From: Pseudomonas versuta | GTDB taxonomy: Bacteria; Pseudomonadota; Gammaproteobacteria; Pseudomonadales; Pseudomonadaceae | Direction of reading: 5' to 3' | NCBI RefSeq assembly: GCF_001294575.1 | Contig: NZ_CP012676.1 | Location: forward strand, 3,238,001-3,302,000 | Length of the DNA: 64,000 bases | In this document: piece by piece, positions 30,925-40,879 of the stretch | Numbering within the stretch: position 1 is the first letter of the stretch | Layout: each line of letters starts with the position of its first letter | The notes under the pieces: model-generated | The model's input: only the letters and a program-made list of their open reading frames with translations | The model's database searches: none | Told to the model about the DNA's origin: nothing | Translations under genes and position numbers: made by a program

Positions 30925-32244
30925 TTAGTGCAACTGCAAGGTCGAATTGAACTGGCTGATGGCATCAACCACATGCCTGGAGCCCTGCTGGATCTCCAGA
31001 ATCGCTTCGCCAGCCTCGTTCGCCAGCGAAACCCCCAGCCCAGTCCGGCTCAGGCTCGACTGCATGCTGTTCACCGCGCTCAGTGACAAATCATGGTTCT
31101 TGCGTACCACCTCGACAATTTCCACCGTTGCCGCGCTGGTACGTGCCGCCAGGCTTCTGACCTCATCGGCCACCACTGCAAAGCCCCGTCCGTGCTCGCC
31201 AGCCCTGGCCGCTTCAATCGCAGCATTGAGTGCCAATAGATTGGTCTGGTCGGCAATACCGCGAATGGTCTGCACGATTTTGCCAATGATGTCGGACTGC
31301 TTGCTCACGGCATCAATGCTTTGCGCGGCTTCATTGAGATCTTTGGAGATGGCTTCGATGATCTGTACGGTTTGCTGAACCACCTGCGAGCCCTTCTGTG
31401 CACAGGCGTCGTTTTGTACCGAGGTGCTGTGGGCCGATTCAGCGGCGGTTTGCAGGCTGATCACTTGAGCGGTGATGTCGCTGGCGAACTTCACCACTTT
31501 ATACAGTCGACCCTTGGCATCAAAAATCGGGTTGTAGGACGCCTCCAGGAAAACCGTATGACCGTATTTATCAACCCGTTCAAAGCGCCTGGAATGATAT
31601 TCGCCACGGTTCAGAGAGGCCCAAAATGCTTTATACCCGGCTGACTCACTCTCACTGCGCAGGCAAAACATGCTGTGATGCTGGCCTACAATCTCAGCCA
31701 ATGAGTAATGCATGGTGTCGAGAAAGTTCTGGTTGGCGCTCATGACATGACCGTCGGGAGAGAATTCAACCATCGCCATGGCGCGGCTCAACGCATTCAC
31801 AATACTTTGGTTTTCATGCTCTTTATTGATTCGTTCGGTAATGTCGCAAGCCACTTTCAATACCCGGACAACTTCACGATTCTGGCCTGTAATCGGCATA
31901 TAACTGGCTTCGAGCCAAATCTCGCGACCGGCTTTATCAAGCCGCAAGAAAGTGCCACTCACGGGTACACCGCTCGCAAGTCCGCTCCAGAACTGCGCGT
32001 ACTCTTGACCCCGCAGATAGTCCGGCTCACAAAAAAGTCGGTGATGTTTTCCGCGAATCTCGTCGGCTGAGTAGCCCATGACGCGACAGAAGTTTTCGTT
32101 GGCATCCAGAATGACACCTTCGGGCGTGAACTCGATCATTGCCATGGAGCGATCAACGGCCATCAATTTGGCCTTGATATCATCCAGAGAACCGCTAAGG
32201 CGCTGGTTCTCGAGCAGATCGGCTTTGCGGTGCAAATTGAACAT
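30925..32244 (-). CDS. PAS-PAS methyl-accepting-type signalling protein, BdlA-like
   Basis: A 439-aa cytoplasmic protein starting at ATG 32244 ([16 protein letters not shown]). Two PAS domains lie at about residues 30-145 ([30 protein letters not shown]) and 150-270 ([30 protein letters not shown]). An MCP signalling domain at about 300-435 contains the hairpin [38 protein letters not shown]. There are no membrane helices. This is the architecture and order of P. aeruginosa BdlA, which links c-di-GMP to biofilm dispersion. The C-terminal methylation helices are short, as in BdlA. Aer-like redox receptors are the alternative. Confidence 0.87.
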   Translation of the reverse strand: MFNLHRKADLLENQRLSGSLDDIKAKLMAVDRSMAMIEFTPEGVILDANENFCRVMGYSADEIRGKHHRLFCEPDYLRGQEYAQFWSGLASGVPVSGTFLRLDKAGREIWLEASYMPITGQNREVVRVLKVACDITERINKEHENQSIVNALSRAMAMVEFSPDGHVMSANQNFLDTMHYSLAEIVGQHHSMFCLRSESESAGYKAFWASLNRGEYHSRRFERVDKYGHTVFLEASYNPIFDAKGRLYKVVKFASDITAQVISLQTAAESAHSTSVQNDACAQKGSQVVQQTVQIIEAISKDLNEAAQSIDAVSKQSDIIGKIVQTIRGIADQTNLLALNAAIEAARAGEHGRGFAVVADEVRSLAARTSAATVEIVEVVRKNHDLSLSAVNSMQSSLSRTGLGVSLANEAGEAILEIQQGSRHVVDAISQFNSTLQLH

Positions 32245-32520
32245 GGCGAAATCCCGAAAGATGCTTTCTATTGATAATTCAAACGCGTCAAGACACAACA
32301 ATGACTGTGTCTGTAGCCCTTAATATAGAGTCGTTCGCACTTCGGGGATGTTAGATAGAGTTGCTCGGCCCCAAGACCTGAAGCATAGCCAACCAAATAA
32401 AGCGTGCAAGCAAATCGCCACCAGCCTGCGACAAAGCGCTCACGGGTGAAAAATGATCCAATTGGACGATGCGGGAATTTAAAACAGAAGGAGCCCGGTC
32501 TACGGGCCCCTGTCAATCAC

Positions 32521-32637
32521 TCAGTGGCCAAACAATCCGACTTCGGATTTTTTGGTTTTCTTGTCTGCGCGTTTCTCATCGGCTGTTTTAGCCGGTTTCT
32601 TCTTCGCGGCTTTCTTTGAATCCATACCTTTGGCCAT
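32521..32637 (-). CDS. small lysine-rich protein (38 aa)
   Basis: A short reading from ATG 32637 to TGA 32521: MAKGMDSKKAAKKKPAKTADEKRADKKTKKSEVGLFGH, cited in pieces as MAKGMDSKK, AKKKPAKT, DKKTKKSEVGLFGH. About a third of its residues are lysine, so it is strongly basic and probably disordered; it may bind nucleic acid or ribosomes. Short lysine-rich proteins starting MAKG are common in Pseudomonas genomes, which supports it being real. Function unknown. The coding strand upstream shows no obvious GGAGG, so translation evidence is modest. Confidence 0.6.
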   Translation of the reverse strand: MAKGMDSKKAAKKKPAKTADEKRADKKTKKSEVGLFGH

Positions 32638-32832
32638 TTTAAGCGCTCAACTGTTCAGGGGTGTGGCCACAGGTATAACACCGATCCATGGCTAACTAAT
32701 ATTTAAAATCCTTTATTCAGAAAACCACGACAAATAAAGCCTTTTAATTGCCAATAAGCGGCAACAGCCAAGGTTTAATAAGTAAGCCCTCAATTGTTTA
32801 TACTGGCGCCCCCTGTTCAAGCCTGTGGACTT

Positions 32833-33237
32833 ATGACTGCCATTACTTATTCTTTGCTCGAAGCGCCGCTGTGGCCTTTGATGAACAAGTTTTACCGCGC
32901 TCACCAATCGTCGATGAAAGCGAGCAAGGACGCTCAATTGTGGGTAGCCCGCCAGGAACAGATCATCGCCGGGTTATGCCTTCGGCCTATGGCCAGTGGC
33001 TACTGGTTGACCGGCCTGTTTGTCGATCCGGCAGTGCGCGGGCAAGGCATAGCGCCAGCACTGGTCAACGCGGCAATTTCATCGTGCGAAGGGACGGTCT
33101 GGTTGTTCTGCGACCCCGAACTGCAAGGGTTCTATGAAAAGCTGGGGTTCGGGCTGGATGTCGACTTGCCGCATGCCCTGCATGAGCGGCTGGTCCGCTA
33201 TCAACGCAACAAGGCGATGATAGCGATGTGCCGTTGA
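32833..33237 (+). CDS. GNAT-family N-acetyltransferase
   Basis: A 134-aa compact acetyltransferase. The acetyl-CoA motif is YWLTGLFVDPAVRGQGIAPALVNAAI (about residues 58-83), followed by TVWLFCDPELQGFYEKLGF, the canonical GNAT C-terminal strand-helix. ATG 32833 was chosen over an upstream TTG. Substrate unknown. It is transcribed towards def with a REP in the 70-bp gap. The 195-bp gap 32638-32832 shows no other gene. Confidence 0.82.
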   Translation: MTAITYSLLEAPLWPLMNKFYRAHQSSMKASKDAQLWVARQEQIIAGLCLRPMASGYWLTGLFVDPAVRGQGIAPALVNAAISSCEGTVWLFCDPELQGFYEKLGFGLDVDLPHALHERLVRYQRNKAMIAMCR

Positions 33238-33245
33238 ACCCGATG

Positions 33246-33299
33246 CCCCTGCAGGAGCGAGCTTTTCGAAGCGCTTTCAAAGAGCTCGCTCCTACAAGG
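33246..33299. repeat. REP-type inverted repeat between convergent genes
   Basis: CCCCTGCAGGAGCGAGCTTT and AGAGCTCGCTCCTACAAGG face each other between the convergent GNAT and def genes, and probably also act as a transcript end structure. Confidence 0.8.
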
Positions 33300-33307
33300 T
33301 AGGGCAG

Positions 33308-33847
33308 TTATTCTCCGGCGCCCGGCTCCAGATCAGGAAACAAGACTTCAATAAAACCAAATTTGCTGAAGTCCTTGATGCGCGACGGATACAGACGACC
33401 GATCAGGTGGTCGCATTCATGCTGCACCACTCGCGCATGAAAACCTTCTGCCACACGTACGATCGGTTCACCTTTAGGCGTGAAGCCTTCGTAACGGATC
33501 TTTTGAAAACGCTCGACTGTCCCGCGCAAACCAGGCACCGACAGGCAGCCTTCCCAATCTTCTTCAAGCGCAGGACTGAGCGGGGTGATCAACGGATTGA
33601 TCAGGATGGTTTGTGGTACAGCTTCAGCATCCGGGTAGCGTTCGCTGTGCTCGAAACCGAAGACCACCATTTGCAGGTCAACGCCAATCTGCGGAGCCGC
33701 CAGCCCGACACCCCCCGCGTGCTCCATGGTTTGCAACATGTCGTCCAGTAACTGCCAGAGTTCCGGGGTATCGAACATGTGCTCCGGTACAGGCTGAGCG
33801 ACACGCAGTAAACGCTCATCGCCCATTTTCAGAATTTCACGAATCAT
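33308..33847 (-). CDS. def: peptide deformylase (second copy type)
   Basis: Removes the N-formyl group from nascent proteins; 179 aa with all three metal-site motifs: GVGLAAPQ (46-53), EGCLSVP (99-105) and HECDH (143-147). The essential housekeeping def normally sits next to fmt, so this is probably the additional Pseudomonas deformylase. Its ATG lies 3 bp after the stop of the yihY-like gene, so the two are co-transcribed. Confidence 0.93.
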   Translation of the reverse strand: MIREILKMGDERLLRVAQPVPEHMFDTPELWQLLDDMLQTMEHAGGVGLAAPQIGVDLQMVVFGFEHSERYPDAEAVPQTILINPLITPLSPALEEDWEGCLSVPGLRGTVERFQKIRYEGFTPKGEPIVRVAEGFHARVVQHECDHLIGRLYPSRIKDFSKFGFIEVLFPDLEPGAGE

Positions 33848-33849
33848 AG

Positions 33850-34803
33850 TCAGGCTTCATCTGGAGTGGATGGAATGGAATGGTCACGCCCCAGCCCGGA
33901 GACGTGTTGCTTGGGATCAGGGTCGTCGGATCCATCGAAGGTTTTTTCGCCCGGATCCTTGCCCTCTGCCGACATGTGCTCGATCACGGCGTTCATTTCA
34001 GCCCCCAGCAGCAACACCGCGGCGGAAATGTAGAAGTACAGCAACAGCACGATGATCGCACCGATGCTGCCATACATGGCGTTGTAGTCAGCAAAGGTTT
34101 TGACATAAAAGGCAAAGCCCAACGAAGCAACGATCCACACCACCACCGCCAGCACCGAGCCTGGGGTGATGAAACGGAATTTTTGCTCCACATCCGGCAT
34201 CACGTAATACATCACCGCCACCGCCACCATCATCAGCAATACGATCACGGGCCAACGCAGGATGGTCCATAGCGTCACAACGAAATCTTCGAGCCCCACC
34301 TGCCCTGCCAGCCAGCTCATGACCTGCGGCCCGAGTACCATCAACGCGGCAGCCGCCAGTAGCATGCCGGCAATACCGATGGTGTAAAAAATCGACAGCG
34401 GAAAGCGCTTCCAGATCGGCCGGCCTTCGACTACATCGTAGGCAGCATTCATCGCGCTCATCATTAGCCGTACACCGGCCGAAGCGGTCCACAAGGCAAT
34501 GACGATACCCACCGACAGCAATCCGCCCTTGGACTGCTGCAACTGATCAATGACCGGGTTGACCTGCTCCAGCGCCTGGGGCGGCAGTACCAGTTCGGAT
34601 TGCAGTCGCAACCAGGTGAAAAAGTCGGGCAGATGCAGGAAGCCGATCAAGGCAATCAAAAACAGAATGAAGGGAAATAACGAAAACAGCATTTGATAGG
34701 CCAGCGCCGAGGCGTAGGTCGACATTTCGTCGTCGATAAACTCCTTTACCGTACGGATCAGGACTTTGCCTATCGGCAGGCCATTCAAGACCGGGAAAAA
34801 CAT
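33850..34803 (-). CDS. YihY/BrkB-family inner-membrane protein
   Basis: A 317-aa protein with about six membrane helices. It shows family-typical segments [65 protein letters not shown] and [51 protein letters not shown]. The last 45 residues are hydrophilic and acidic ([19 protein letters not shown]). Once annotated as ribonuclease BN, the family has no established function. The RBS GGAGACG precedes ATG. It is the upstream partner of def. Confidence 0.9.
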   Translation of the reverse strand: MFFPVLNGLPIGKVLIRTVKEFIDDEMSTYASALAYQMLFSLFPFILFLIALIGFLHLPDFFTWLRLQSELVLPPQALEQVNPVIDQLQQSKGGLLSVGIVIALWTASAGVRLMMSAMNAAYDVVEGRPIWKRFPLSIFYTIGIAGMLLAAAALMVLGPQVMSWLAGQVGLEDFVVTLWTILRWPVIVLLMMVAVAVMYYVMPDVEQKFRFITPGSVLAVVVWIVASLGFAFYVKTFADYNAMYGSIGAIIVLLLYFYISAAVLLLGAEMNAVIEHMSAEGKDPGEKTFDGSDDPDPKQHVSGLGRDHSIPSTPDEA

Positions 34804-34913
34804 AGCGTCTCCTTTCGCCGCTTGGAAATTGAGTTCTACAAGCCAGCCAACAGCTTAAGGTAGGGGTTGTACCTCAAATGTAGCCGCGTTGGCGACTTTG
34901 GAAACACTTATGC

Positions 34914-34941
34914 AAAAACGGCCATCACCAGGATGGCCGTT
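34914..34941 (-). terminator. rho-independent terminator of the CsbD gene
   Basis: On the minus strand CGGCCATC pairs with GATGGCCG and is followed by TTTTTG, about 45 bp past the CsbD stop. The remaining gap 34804-34913 has nothing recognisable. Confidence 0.8.
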
Positions 34942-34984
34942 CATTTCGCAACAGGCGCCCGACGCGCCTCATGCAATTAGCCTG

Positions 34985-35176
34985 TCAGGCCTTGTCTACG
35001 GTTTTCTTGACCGTATCTTTCACTTTGCCTACAGCCTGCTGGCCTTCGCCTTTGAGCTCTTGAGCCTTACCTTCAGTACGTAGCTTGTCATTGTCGGTCG
35101 CTTTACCGACTGCTTGTTTGACATTACCTACCGCTTCGTTCGCTTTGCCTTTGATCTTATCGCCAGTGCTGCTCAT
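34985..35176 (-). CDS. CsbD-like stress protein
   Basis: A 63-aa hydrophilic protein, MSSTGDKIKGKANEAVGN then VKQAVGKATDNDKLRTEGK, with the repeated KGKA/NEAVG/KVKD pattern of the CsbD (YjbJ) family. Members are strongly induced in stationary phase and by osmotic or general stress; the mechanism is unknown. An excellent RBS (CAGGAGAAATCCC) suggests high expression. The 199-bp gap 35177-35375 has no gene that I can support. Confidence 0.92.
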   Translation of the reverse strand: MSSTGDKIKGKANEAVGNVKQAVGKATDNDKLRTEGKAQELKGEGQQAVGKVKDTVKKTVDKA

Positions 35177-35375
35177 GGGATTTCTCCTGATGAAATTTCG
35201 GATGTCATTACATCGACAAAATCATTGACTCGTCCGCCACCAAGAGAGTTTCATTTATTTTCAGGCCATCATTTCGTCGTTCCGCGCAGGTTGAGCTTTA
35301 TGTTTGCCGCCTAACCCCGAGAATGCGCAACGTATTCAGGCTATGGCGCTGAAGATCAGCAATTGTAGGAAGGTT

Positions 35376-35756
35376 ATGAAACTCGATAAAAAGCTGGCCA
35401 TTGCCCGCAGAAACCAGGAACTCGGCGGCGCGGTGCTTGGCGTCAACAACTGCCATTTCGCCACACTGAACACCAACAAGAACATCTGGTGGTTCGATAT
35501 CCCTCTGGCTCGACTGGCCGTCGGCCAGTACGAATGGGTGCATCTGCTGCTGCACACCCCAAGTACCGATGAACTGCTGCACTTGAAAGTAACGACTGCA
35601 TTCCTGCGTGAGAAACGCGAAGGTATGGTGGTACGCGCGACGCACAAGCGTACGCCAACCATGAGCCTTGAGCTGAGCGCGGACAAAGACTCCTTCCTGC
35701 AAGATGTGCGTCCGACAGGCACAGGCGTCAATTTCTCGCAGTTTCTACAGAAATAA
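35376..35756 (+). CDS. uncharacterised 126-aa protein
   Basis: Starts at ATG 35376 with TAGGAAGG as RBS, giving MKLDKKLAIARRNQELGG. An upstream extension to 35304 is not supported by any RBS. The protein is soluble, has no signal peptide and contains many aromatic residues in the middle (NKNIWWFDIPLARLAVGQYEWVHLLLHTP), suggesting a compact alpha/beta fold. I do not recognise the family. It is probably monocistronic. Confidence 0.72.
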   Translation: MKLDKKLAIARRNQELGGAVLGVNNCHFATLNTNKNIWWFDIPLARLAVGQYEWVHLLLHTPSTDELLHLKVTTAFLREKREGMVVRATHKRTPTMSLELSADKDSFLQDVRPTGTGVNFSQFLQK

Positions 35757-35767
35757 CCACTCAAACC

Positions 35768-35850
35768 CTGCAGGAGCGCTCTTGCTCGCAATGAAATCGA
35801 TGCAGTGGATCAGACACTGCGCGGCCTGAATCGCGAGCACCCTCCTGCAG
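35768..35850. repeat. degenerate REP-type repeat
   Basis: CTGCAGGAGCGCTCTTGCTCGC at one end and CTCCTGCAG at the other have the REP head, but the centre has decayed. It lies between the 126-aa protein and the fadD1 terminator. Confidence 0.55.
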
Positions 35851-35870
35851 AGTGGCGGACACCAGCTAAA

Positions 35871-35902
35871 ACAACAAAGCCCCGCAATGAGGGGCTTTGT
35901 TG
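35871..35902 (-). terminator. rho-independent terminator of fadD1
   Basis: ACAACAAAGCCCC pairs with GGGGCTTTGTTGT around a short loop, followed on the minus strand by TTTTAG, 14 bp past the fadD1 stop. Confidence 0.88.
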
Positions 35903-35915
35903 TTTGCGGAGCAAC

Positions 35916-37607
35916 TTACTTTTTAAGGCCCAGCTTCTTCATTTCTTCGTCACGCAACTCACGGCGCAGGATTTTGCCTACGTTAGTGGTCGGCAAACTG
36001 TCACGGAACTCGACGATTTTCGGCGCTTTATAAGCGGTCAGGTTAGCGCGCATATGCGCCATCACCTGCTCTTTGGTCAGGGTCATGCCCGGCTTGACCA
36101 CGATAAACACCTTGATCAGCTCGCCGGTTTTTTCATCTGGAATACCAATCGCCGCTGATTGAAGCACCTCAGGCAGGGAGGCCATTACATCTTCCAGCTC
36201 GTTCGGGTACACGTTGAAGCCAGAGACCAGAATCATGTCTTTCTTGCGATCAACAATACGCATATAGCCATCAGGTTGAATAACCGCGATATCACCGGAC
36301 TTCAACCAGCCATCGCTGTCCATGATCTCGGCGGTGGCATCAGGACGCTCCCAATACCCTTTCATGACCTGCGGGCCTTTGATGCACAGCTCGCCGACTT
36401 CACCCAGCGGCAGCTCTTCACCCGCATCGTTGATGACTTTGCACAGGGTCGAAGGCATCGGAATGCCAATAGTACCGATCTGAATGTTTTGAATCGGGTT
36501 GACCGAGGCCACCGGGCTGGTCTCAGTCATGCCGTAACCTTCACAGATCGCACAACCGGTTACAGTCTTCCAGCGCTCGGCCACAGAGAGTTGCAAAGCC
36601 ATTCCGCCCGACAACGTTACTTTCAGCGACGAGAAGTCCAGCTTGCGGAAACCCTCGTTGTTGCACAGCGCAATAAACAGGGTGTTAAGGCCCACGAAGC
36701 CGGTGAACTTCCACTTCGACAGTTCTTTAACCATCGCAGGCAGGTCGCGCGGGTTGCTGATCAATACATTGTGATTGCCCAGCAGCATCATCGCCATGCA
36801 ATGAAAGGTGAACGCGTAGATGTGGTAAAGCGGCAATGGCGTAATCAGGATTTCACAACCTTCATTAAGGTTGGAGCCCATCAGCGCCTTGCACTGCAAC
36901 ATGTTGGCGATCAGGTTGCGATGGGTCAGCATTGCCCCCTTCGCCACCCCGGTGGTACCGCCAGTGTATTGCAGTACAGCGACGTCACTGCTGGCCGGGT
37001 GGGCCTCGTTCACTGGCTGGCCGTGCCCCTTGCTCAGCACATCATTGAACTTGATGGCCTTGGGCAAGTGATAGGCCGGGACCATTTTTTTCACGTATTT
37101 GATAACACTGTTGATCAATACGCGCTTGAAGGGCGATAGCAAGTCAGCCACTTCAGTGACAATCACATGCTTGATCGAAGTCTGCGGCACGACCTTTTCG
37201 GCCAGGTGCGCCATGTTCGCCAGGCATACCAGGGCCTTGGCGCCGGAGTCATTAAACTGGTGTTCCATTTCCCGCGCGGTATACAGCGGGTTGGTGTTGA
37301 CCACGATCAAGCCGGCGCGGATGGCTCCGAACACAGCGATCGGGTATTGCAGCAAGTTGGGCAACTGCACGGCGATCCGGTCGCCGGGTTGCAGATCGGT
37401 GTGCTGCTGCAGGTAGGCAGCAAAAGCACCAGACTGCTCGTAAAGCTCACCGTAAGTGATGGTTTTACCGAGGTTGCTAAAGGCTGGTTTATCAGCAAAA
37501 CGCTGGCAAGATTGGCGCAACACCGTCTGAATATTAGGGTATTCGTCCGGGTTGATTTCAGCAGCAATCCCAGCTGGGTACTTATCCTTCCAAAAGCCGT
37601 CAATCAT
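35916..37607 (-). CDS. fadD1: long-chain acyl-CoA ligase FadD1
   Basis: AMP-forming fatty acyl-CoA synthetase, 563 aa, peripheral to the inner membrane, that activates exogenous fatty acids for beta-oxidation. The ATP loop is YTGGTTGVAKGAM (about 214-226), followed by GYGMTETSPV and the FadD signature WLKSGDIAVIQPDGYMRIVDRKKDMILVSGFNVYP, ending in TTNVGKILRRELR with the catalytic lysine. Its neighbours match P. aeruginosa PA3299-PA3302, where this position is fadD1. It lies 360 bp downstream of fadD2, after a terminator, so it has its own promoter. Confidence 0.94.
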   Translation of the reverse strand: MIDGFWKDKYPAGIAAEINPDEYPNIQTVLRQSCQRFADKPAFSNLGKTITYGELYEQSGAFAAYLQQHTDLQPGDRIAVQLPNLLQYPIAVFGAIRAGLIVVNTNPLYTAREMEHQFNDSGAKALVCLANMAHLAEKVVPQTSIKHVIVTEVADLLSPFKRVLINSVIKYVKKMVPAYHLPKAIKFNDVLSKGHGQPVNEAHPASSDVAVLQYTGGTTGVAKGAMLTHRNLIANMLQCKALMGSNLNEGCEILITPLPLYHIYAFTFHCMAMMLLGNHNVLISNPRDLPAMVKELSKWKFTGFVGLNTLFIALCNNEGFRKLDFSSLKVTLSGGMALQLSVAERWKTVTGCAICEGYGMTETSPVASVNPIQNIQIGTIGIPMPSTLCKVINDAGEELPLGEVGELCIKGPQVMKGYWERPDATAEIMDSDGWLKSGDIAVIQPDGYMRIVDRKKDMILVSGFNVYPNELEDVMASLPEVLQSAAIGIPDEKTGELIKVFIVVKPGMTLTKEQVMAHMRANLTAYKAPKIVEFRDSLPTTNVGKILRRELRDEEMKKLGLKK

Positions 37608-37914
37608 GGAAGCCCGCTCCTCAGCGTTGCGAATTCTTCACCGCATTTTATGCGGTTATTATTTGTTTGATTTTGTAATGGATAATTCTGGCTTTTTACT
37701 TATCGAGAAGTCACAAAGCGCGCCGAGAGTAGCAGCTTTGCCAGAGGCCGCCTAGAGCCAAAAATGCCCCCCAGAGTCACAAACCTGACTGTAGGACAAT
37801 CCAAAGTCATCATTAGTACAAAAACTCTATTGCCGCCAAAACCTCTCTATCCCGGGCATTACAGCCAACCTTGCAGGGATTTCAATCAAACACTGCACCT
37901 TGTTATAGACGAAT

Positions 37915-37950
37915 AAAAACGCCCGCTTGCTCAAAGCAAACGGGCGTTTG
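37915..37950 (-). terminator. rho-independent terminator of fadD2
   Basis: On the minus strand AAACGCCCGTTTGC pairs with GCAAGCGGGCGTTT and continues into TTTTTATTC. It separates fadD2 from fadD1. The remaining intergenic stretch 37608-37914 carries the fadD1 promoter region; no gene is seen there. Confidence 0.9.
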
Positions 37951-37967
37951 TCGCCAGGCTGAACGAA

Positions 37968-39656
37968 TCAGGCGTTATCACGTAACTCTCGGCGCAGGAT
38001 TTTACCCACGGCGGTCATGGGCAAAGCATCACGAAAGACGATCTGTTTGGGCACTTTATAAGCGGTGAAGTTCTCTTTGCAGTACGCCTGAAGTTCTTCA
38101 ACACTAACCCCGCCTGCGCGCGCGACCACAAACAGTTTGACCGCCTCCCCGGTGCGCTCGTCAGGTACGCCAATCACCGCGCAACTCGCCACCTTCGGGT
38201 GGGCCATCACGATGTCTTCGATTTCATTGGGGTACACATTGAAGCCTGAAACGATAATCAGGTCTTTTTTGCGATCGACAATGCGCACAAATCCGTCGGG
38301 ATCAATCACCGCAATATCCCCCGTCCTGAACCACCCCTCAGCGTCCAGCACTTCAGCGGTTGCCTGCGGATTTTGCCAGTAGCCCTTCATGACCTGCGGG
38401 CCTTTGACACATAGCTCGCCGCTTTCACCCAAGCCCAGGTCGCTGCCGTCATCGCCGACTACTTTCATCGCCGTGCCCGGAACAGGCATGCCCACGGTCC
38501 CCAGCCTTGCCAGAGAACCGCACGGGTTGGCGCTGGCCACAGGCGAAGTTTCAGTCAGACCGTAGCCCTCTACGATCCGGCACCCCGTGAGTTTTTCCCA
38601 ACGCTCAGCCGTAGCCCTGACCAGTGCGGTGCCGCCCGAATTGGTGATTTTAAGTCCCGAGAAATCCACACTCTTGAAGTCCGGGTGGTCCATGAGCGCG
38701 ACAAACAGGGTATTGAGCCCCAGAAAAGCAGTGAATCGCCAGTTCTTCAACTCCTTGATGAAACCTTTGATATCACGCGGGTTGGTGATCAGGATGTTGT
38801 GGTTACCAGTGACCATCATCCCCATGCAATTGGCCGTGAATGCATAGATATGGTACAGCGGCAAAGGCGCCACCATGATCTCGCGGCCGTCTCTGAGGAA
38901 GGGTTGACCATCTTCGTCCAGTTGGGAAAGGCAAGCGCGGAGCTGCTGCATGTTGGCGACCAGATTGCCATGACTGAGCATTGCCCCTTTGGGCAGCCCC
39001 GTCGTGCCTCCGGTGTATTGAATGACGGCGGTATCATCCAGTGTCACCGGTACCGGGTGGATAACCTGACCAGCTCCACGGTGCAACACACTTTTAAACC
39101 CAATGGCCTGGGGTAGTTGATAGGCCGGCACCAGCTTTTTGACCTTGTCGACCACCAGGTTGGTGACCCAGCCTTTGGCTGCCGGCATCATGTCGCCCAT
39201 TTTGGCTTCAATCAGGTAATCGATTTCGGTATCTGCCAGCACTTCCTGCACGCGTTTGCCAAACATATTCAAATACACCAGTGCCCTGATTCCGGCACTT
39301 TTGAACTGATGGCGCATCTCGCGCGAGGTGTACAGGGGGTTGGTATTGACCACTATCAGGCCTGCACGCAACGCACCAAATACCGCGATCGGGTATTGCA
39401 GGACATTGGGCATTTGTACGGCAATGCGGTCGCCGGGCTTGAGGTCTGTGCAGTTTTGCAGATAACCGGCGAACGCTGCGCTGTAGCGCTCCAGTTCGGC
39501 ATAAGTGATGGTCACACCCAAATTGCTGAAGGCCGGGCGATCTGCAAATTTCTTGCAGGAGCGTTCAAACACATCTACGACCGATCTGAAGGCCGTCATA
39601 TCAATATCCAGTGGTACACCGGCAGGACGTTTGTCGTTCCAGAAATCAGGTTGCAT
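37968..39656 (-). CDS. fadD2: long-chain acyl-CoA ligase FadD2
   Basis: A 562-aa paralogue of FadD1 and its tandem neighbour. The ATP loop is YTGGTTGLPKGAM, the A5 motif GYGLTETSPV, and the FadD signature WFRTGDIAVIDPDGFVRIVDRKKDLIIVSGFNVYP, with the C-terminal catalytic lysine in TAVGKILRRELR. P. aeruginosa FadD1 prefers long chains and FadD2 shorter ones; the same division is possible here but cannot be read from the sequence. It is divergent from the alpha/beta hydrolase with a 208-bp shared promoter region. Confidence 0.94.
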   Translation of the reverse strand: MQPDFWNDKRPAGVPLDIDMTAFRSVVDVFERSCKKFADRPAFSNLGVTITYAELERYSAAFAGYLQNCTDLKPGDRIAVQMPNVLQYPIAVFGALRAGLIVVNTNPLYTSREMRHQFKSAGIRALVYLNMFGKRVQEVLADTEIDYLIEAKMGDMMPAAKGWVTNLVVDKVKKLVPAYQLPQAIGFKSVLHRGAGQVIHPVPVTLDDTAVIQYTGGTTGLPKGAMLSHGNLVANMQQLRACLSQLDEDGQPFLRDGREIMVAPLPLYHIYAFTANCMGMMVTGNHNILITNPRDIKGFIKELKNWRFTAFLGLNTLFVALMDHPDFKSVDFSGLKITNSGGTALVRATAERWEKLTGCRIVEGYGLTETSPVASANPCGSLARLGTVGMPVPGTAMKVVGDDGSDLGLGESGELCVKGPQVMKGYWQNPQATAEVLDAEGWFRTGDIAVIDPDGFVRIVDRKKDLIIVSGFNVYPNEIEDIVMAHPKVASCAVIGVPDERTGEAVKLFVVARAGGVSVEELQAYCKENFTAYKVPKQIVFRDALPMTAVGKILRRELRDNA

Positions 39657-39864
39657 TATTTTTATCCTCGTACCTGAGTGTGTCTGGCCGCTTCTCTGGG
39701 CGTTGAAAAGCGGAGCTAACGGACGTTAACAGTTATCAAGTTGTAGGCAAATACAGCGATATTCGCCATTTACATCTTGAATCTTATTACTGCGGCATAG
39801 CGGGTTAAGTGGCTTGACTGCGAATGCGCTATACACTGCTCCTACTCCGTGTAAAGGAATGGCC

Positions 39865-40809
39865 ATGATTCATGAGACTTTCTGGCTGGACGCGAATGAC
39901 CGCAGCGGCCTGTTCGTTAACCAGTGGCTGCCTGCCGGCACCCCCAAGGCCATTGTGTTGCTTGCCCATGGCATGGCCGAACACAGCGCCAGATATGCGC
40001 GCCTGGGCCAGGTTCTGTGTGATGCCGGCTTTGGCCTTTATGCCCATGACCAGCGCGGCCACGGCAAGACAGGTGAACGTGGAACATTGGGCTACTTCGC
40101 TGACGAAGAGGGCTGGTGCGCAGTAGTCAGTGATGTCGCCAGTCTTAATCAGCACATTGGCCAGGCCCATCCAGGGCTACCGACTTTTCTGCTCGGCCAC
40201 AGCATGGGCAGTTATATCGCCCAGGCTTATTTGCTGCACCACAGCAAGAGTTTGCAGGGTGCGATTCTGAGCGCCTCCAACTTCCAGCCTGTCGCCTTGT
40301 ATCGCAGCGCCAGCCTGATAGCCCGGATGGAACGTTGGCGCCAGGGTCCAAAAGGGCGCAGTGCGCTGATCGAATGGCTGTCTTTTGGCTCGTTCAATAA
40401 AGCGTTCAAACCCAATCGCACCCAATATGACTGGTTAAGCCGTGATCCGGCCGAAGTCGACGCCTACGCCAGCGACCCTTTGTGCGGGTTCCGTTGCACC
40501 AACCAACTGTGGATTGACCTGCTGGGCGGCTTGCAGCAAATCAGCAAAGCGTCCAACCTCGCTCAGATAGATCCTGCCCTGCCATTGCTGGTGATGGGTG
40601 GCGCCTGTGATCCGGTGAGTGAAGGCAAGCGCCTTGAGGACCTGGCCCGGGCGTTGCGCAAAGCAGGCAGTCTGCATTTGCAACTCAATATCTACCCGCA
40701 GGCTCGGCATGAACTGTTCAATGAAACAAACCGTGACCAAGTGATGGCAGACGTTGTCGAATGGCTGAACCAGGCATTGCTTCACGCTCGTCCGCCACAC
40801 AGCGAATAG
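39865..40809 (+). CDS. alpha/beta hydrolase, monoacylglycerol lipase / lysophospholipase type
   Basis: A 314-aa hydrolase (Hydrolase_4 family). The nucleophile elbow is GHSMGS (Ser113), the acid is probably in MGGACDPVSEGKR and the histidine in YPQARHELFNE. The oxyanion segment is LLAHGMAEHSARY, and YAHDQRGHGKTG is also typical of the lysophospholipase branch. I chose ATG 39865 because AAGGA sits six bases upstream; the in-frame ATG at 39859 would abut it. No signal peptide. Its position beside fadD2/fadD1 and phaJ implies a role in releasing fatty acids for activation. Confidence 0.88.
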   Translation: MIHETFWLDANDRSGLFVNQWLPAGTPKAIVLLAHGMAEHSARYARLGQVLCDAGFGLYAHDQRGHGKTGERGTLGYFADEEGWCAVVSDVASLNQHIGQAHPGLPTFLLGHSMGSYIAQAYLLHHSKSLQGAILSASNFQPVALYRSASLIARMERWRQGPKGRSALIEWLSFGSFNKAFKPNRTQYDWLSRDPAEVDAYASDPLCGFRCTNQLWIDLLGGLQQISKASNLAQIDPALPLLVMGGACDPVSEGKRLEDLARALRKAGSLHLQLNIYPQARHELFNETNRDQVMADVVEWLNQALLHARPPHSE

Positions 40810-40879
40810 CTCGACCATCTAAAAAATACTTTAAAATCAAAAACTTGAAATTAAACACTCGTCACAGGACATGCGCTAG

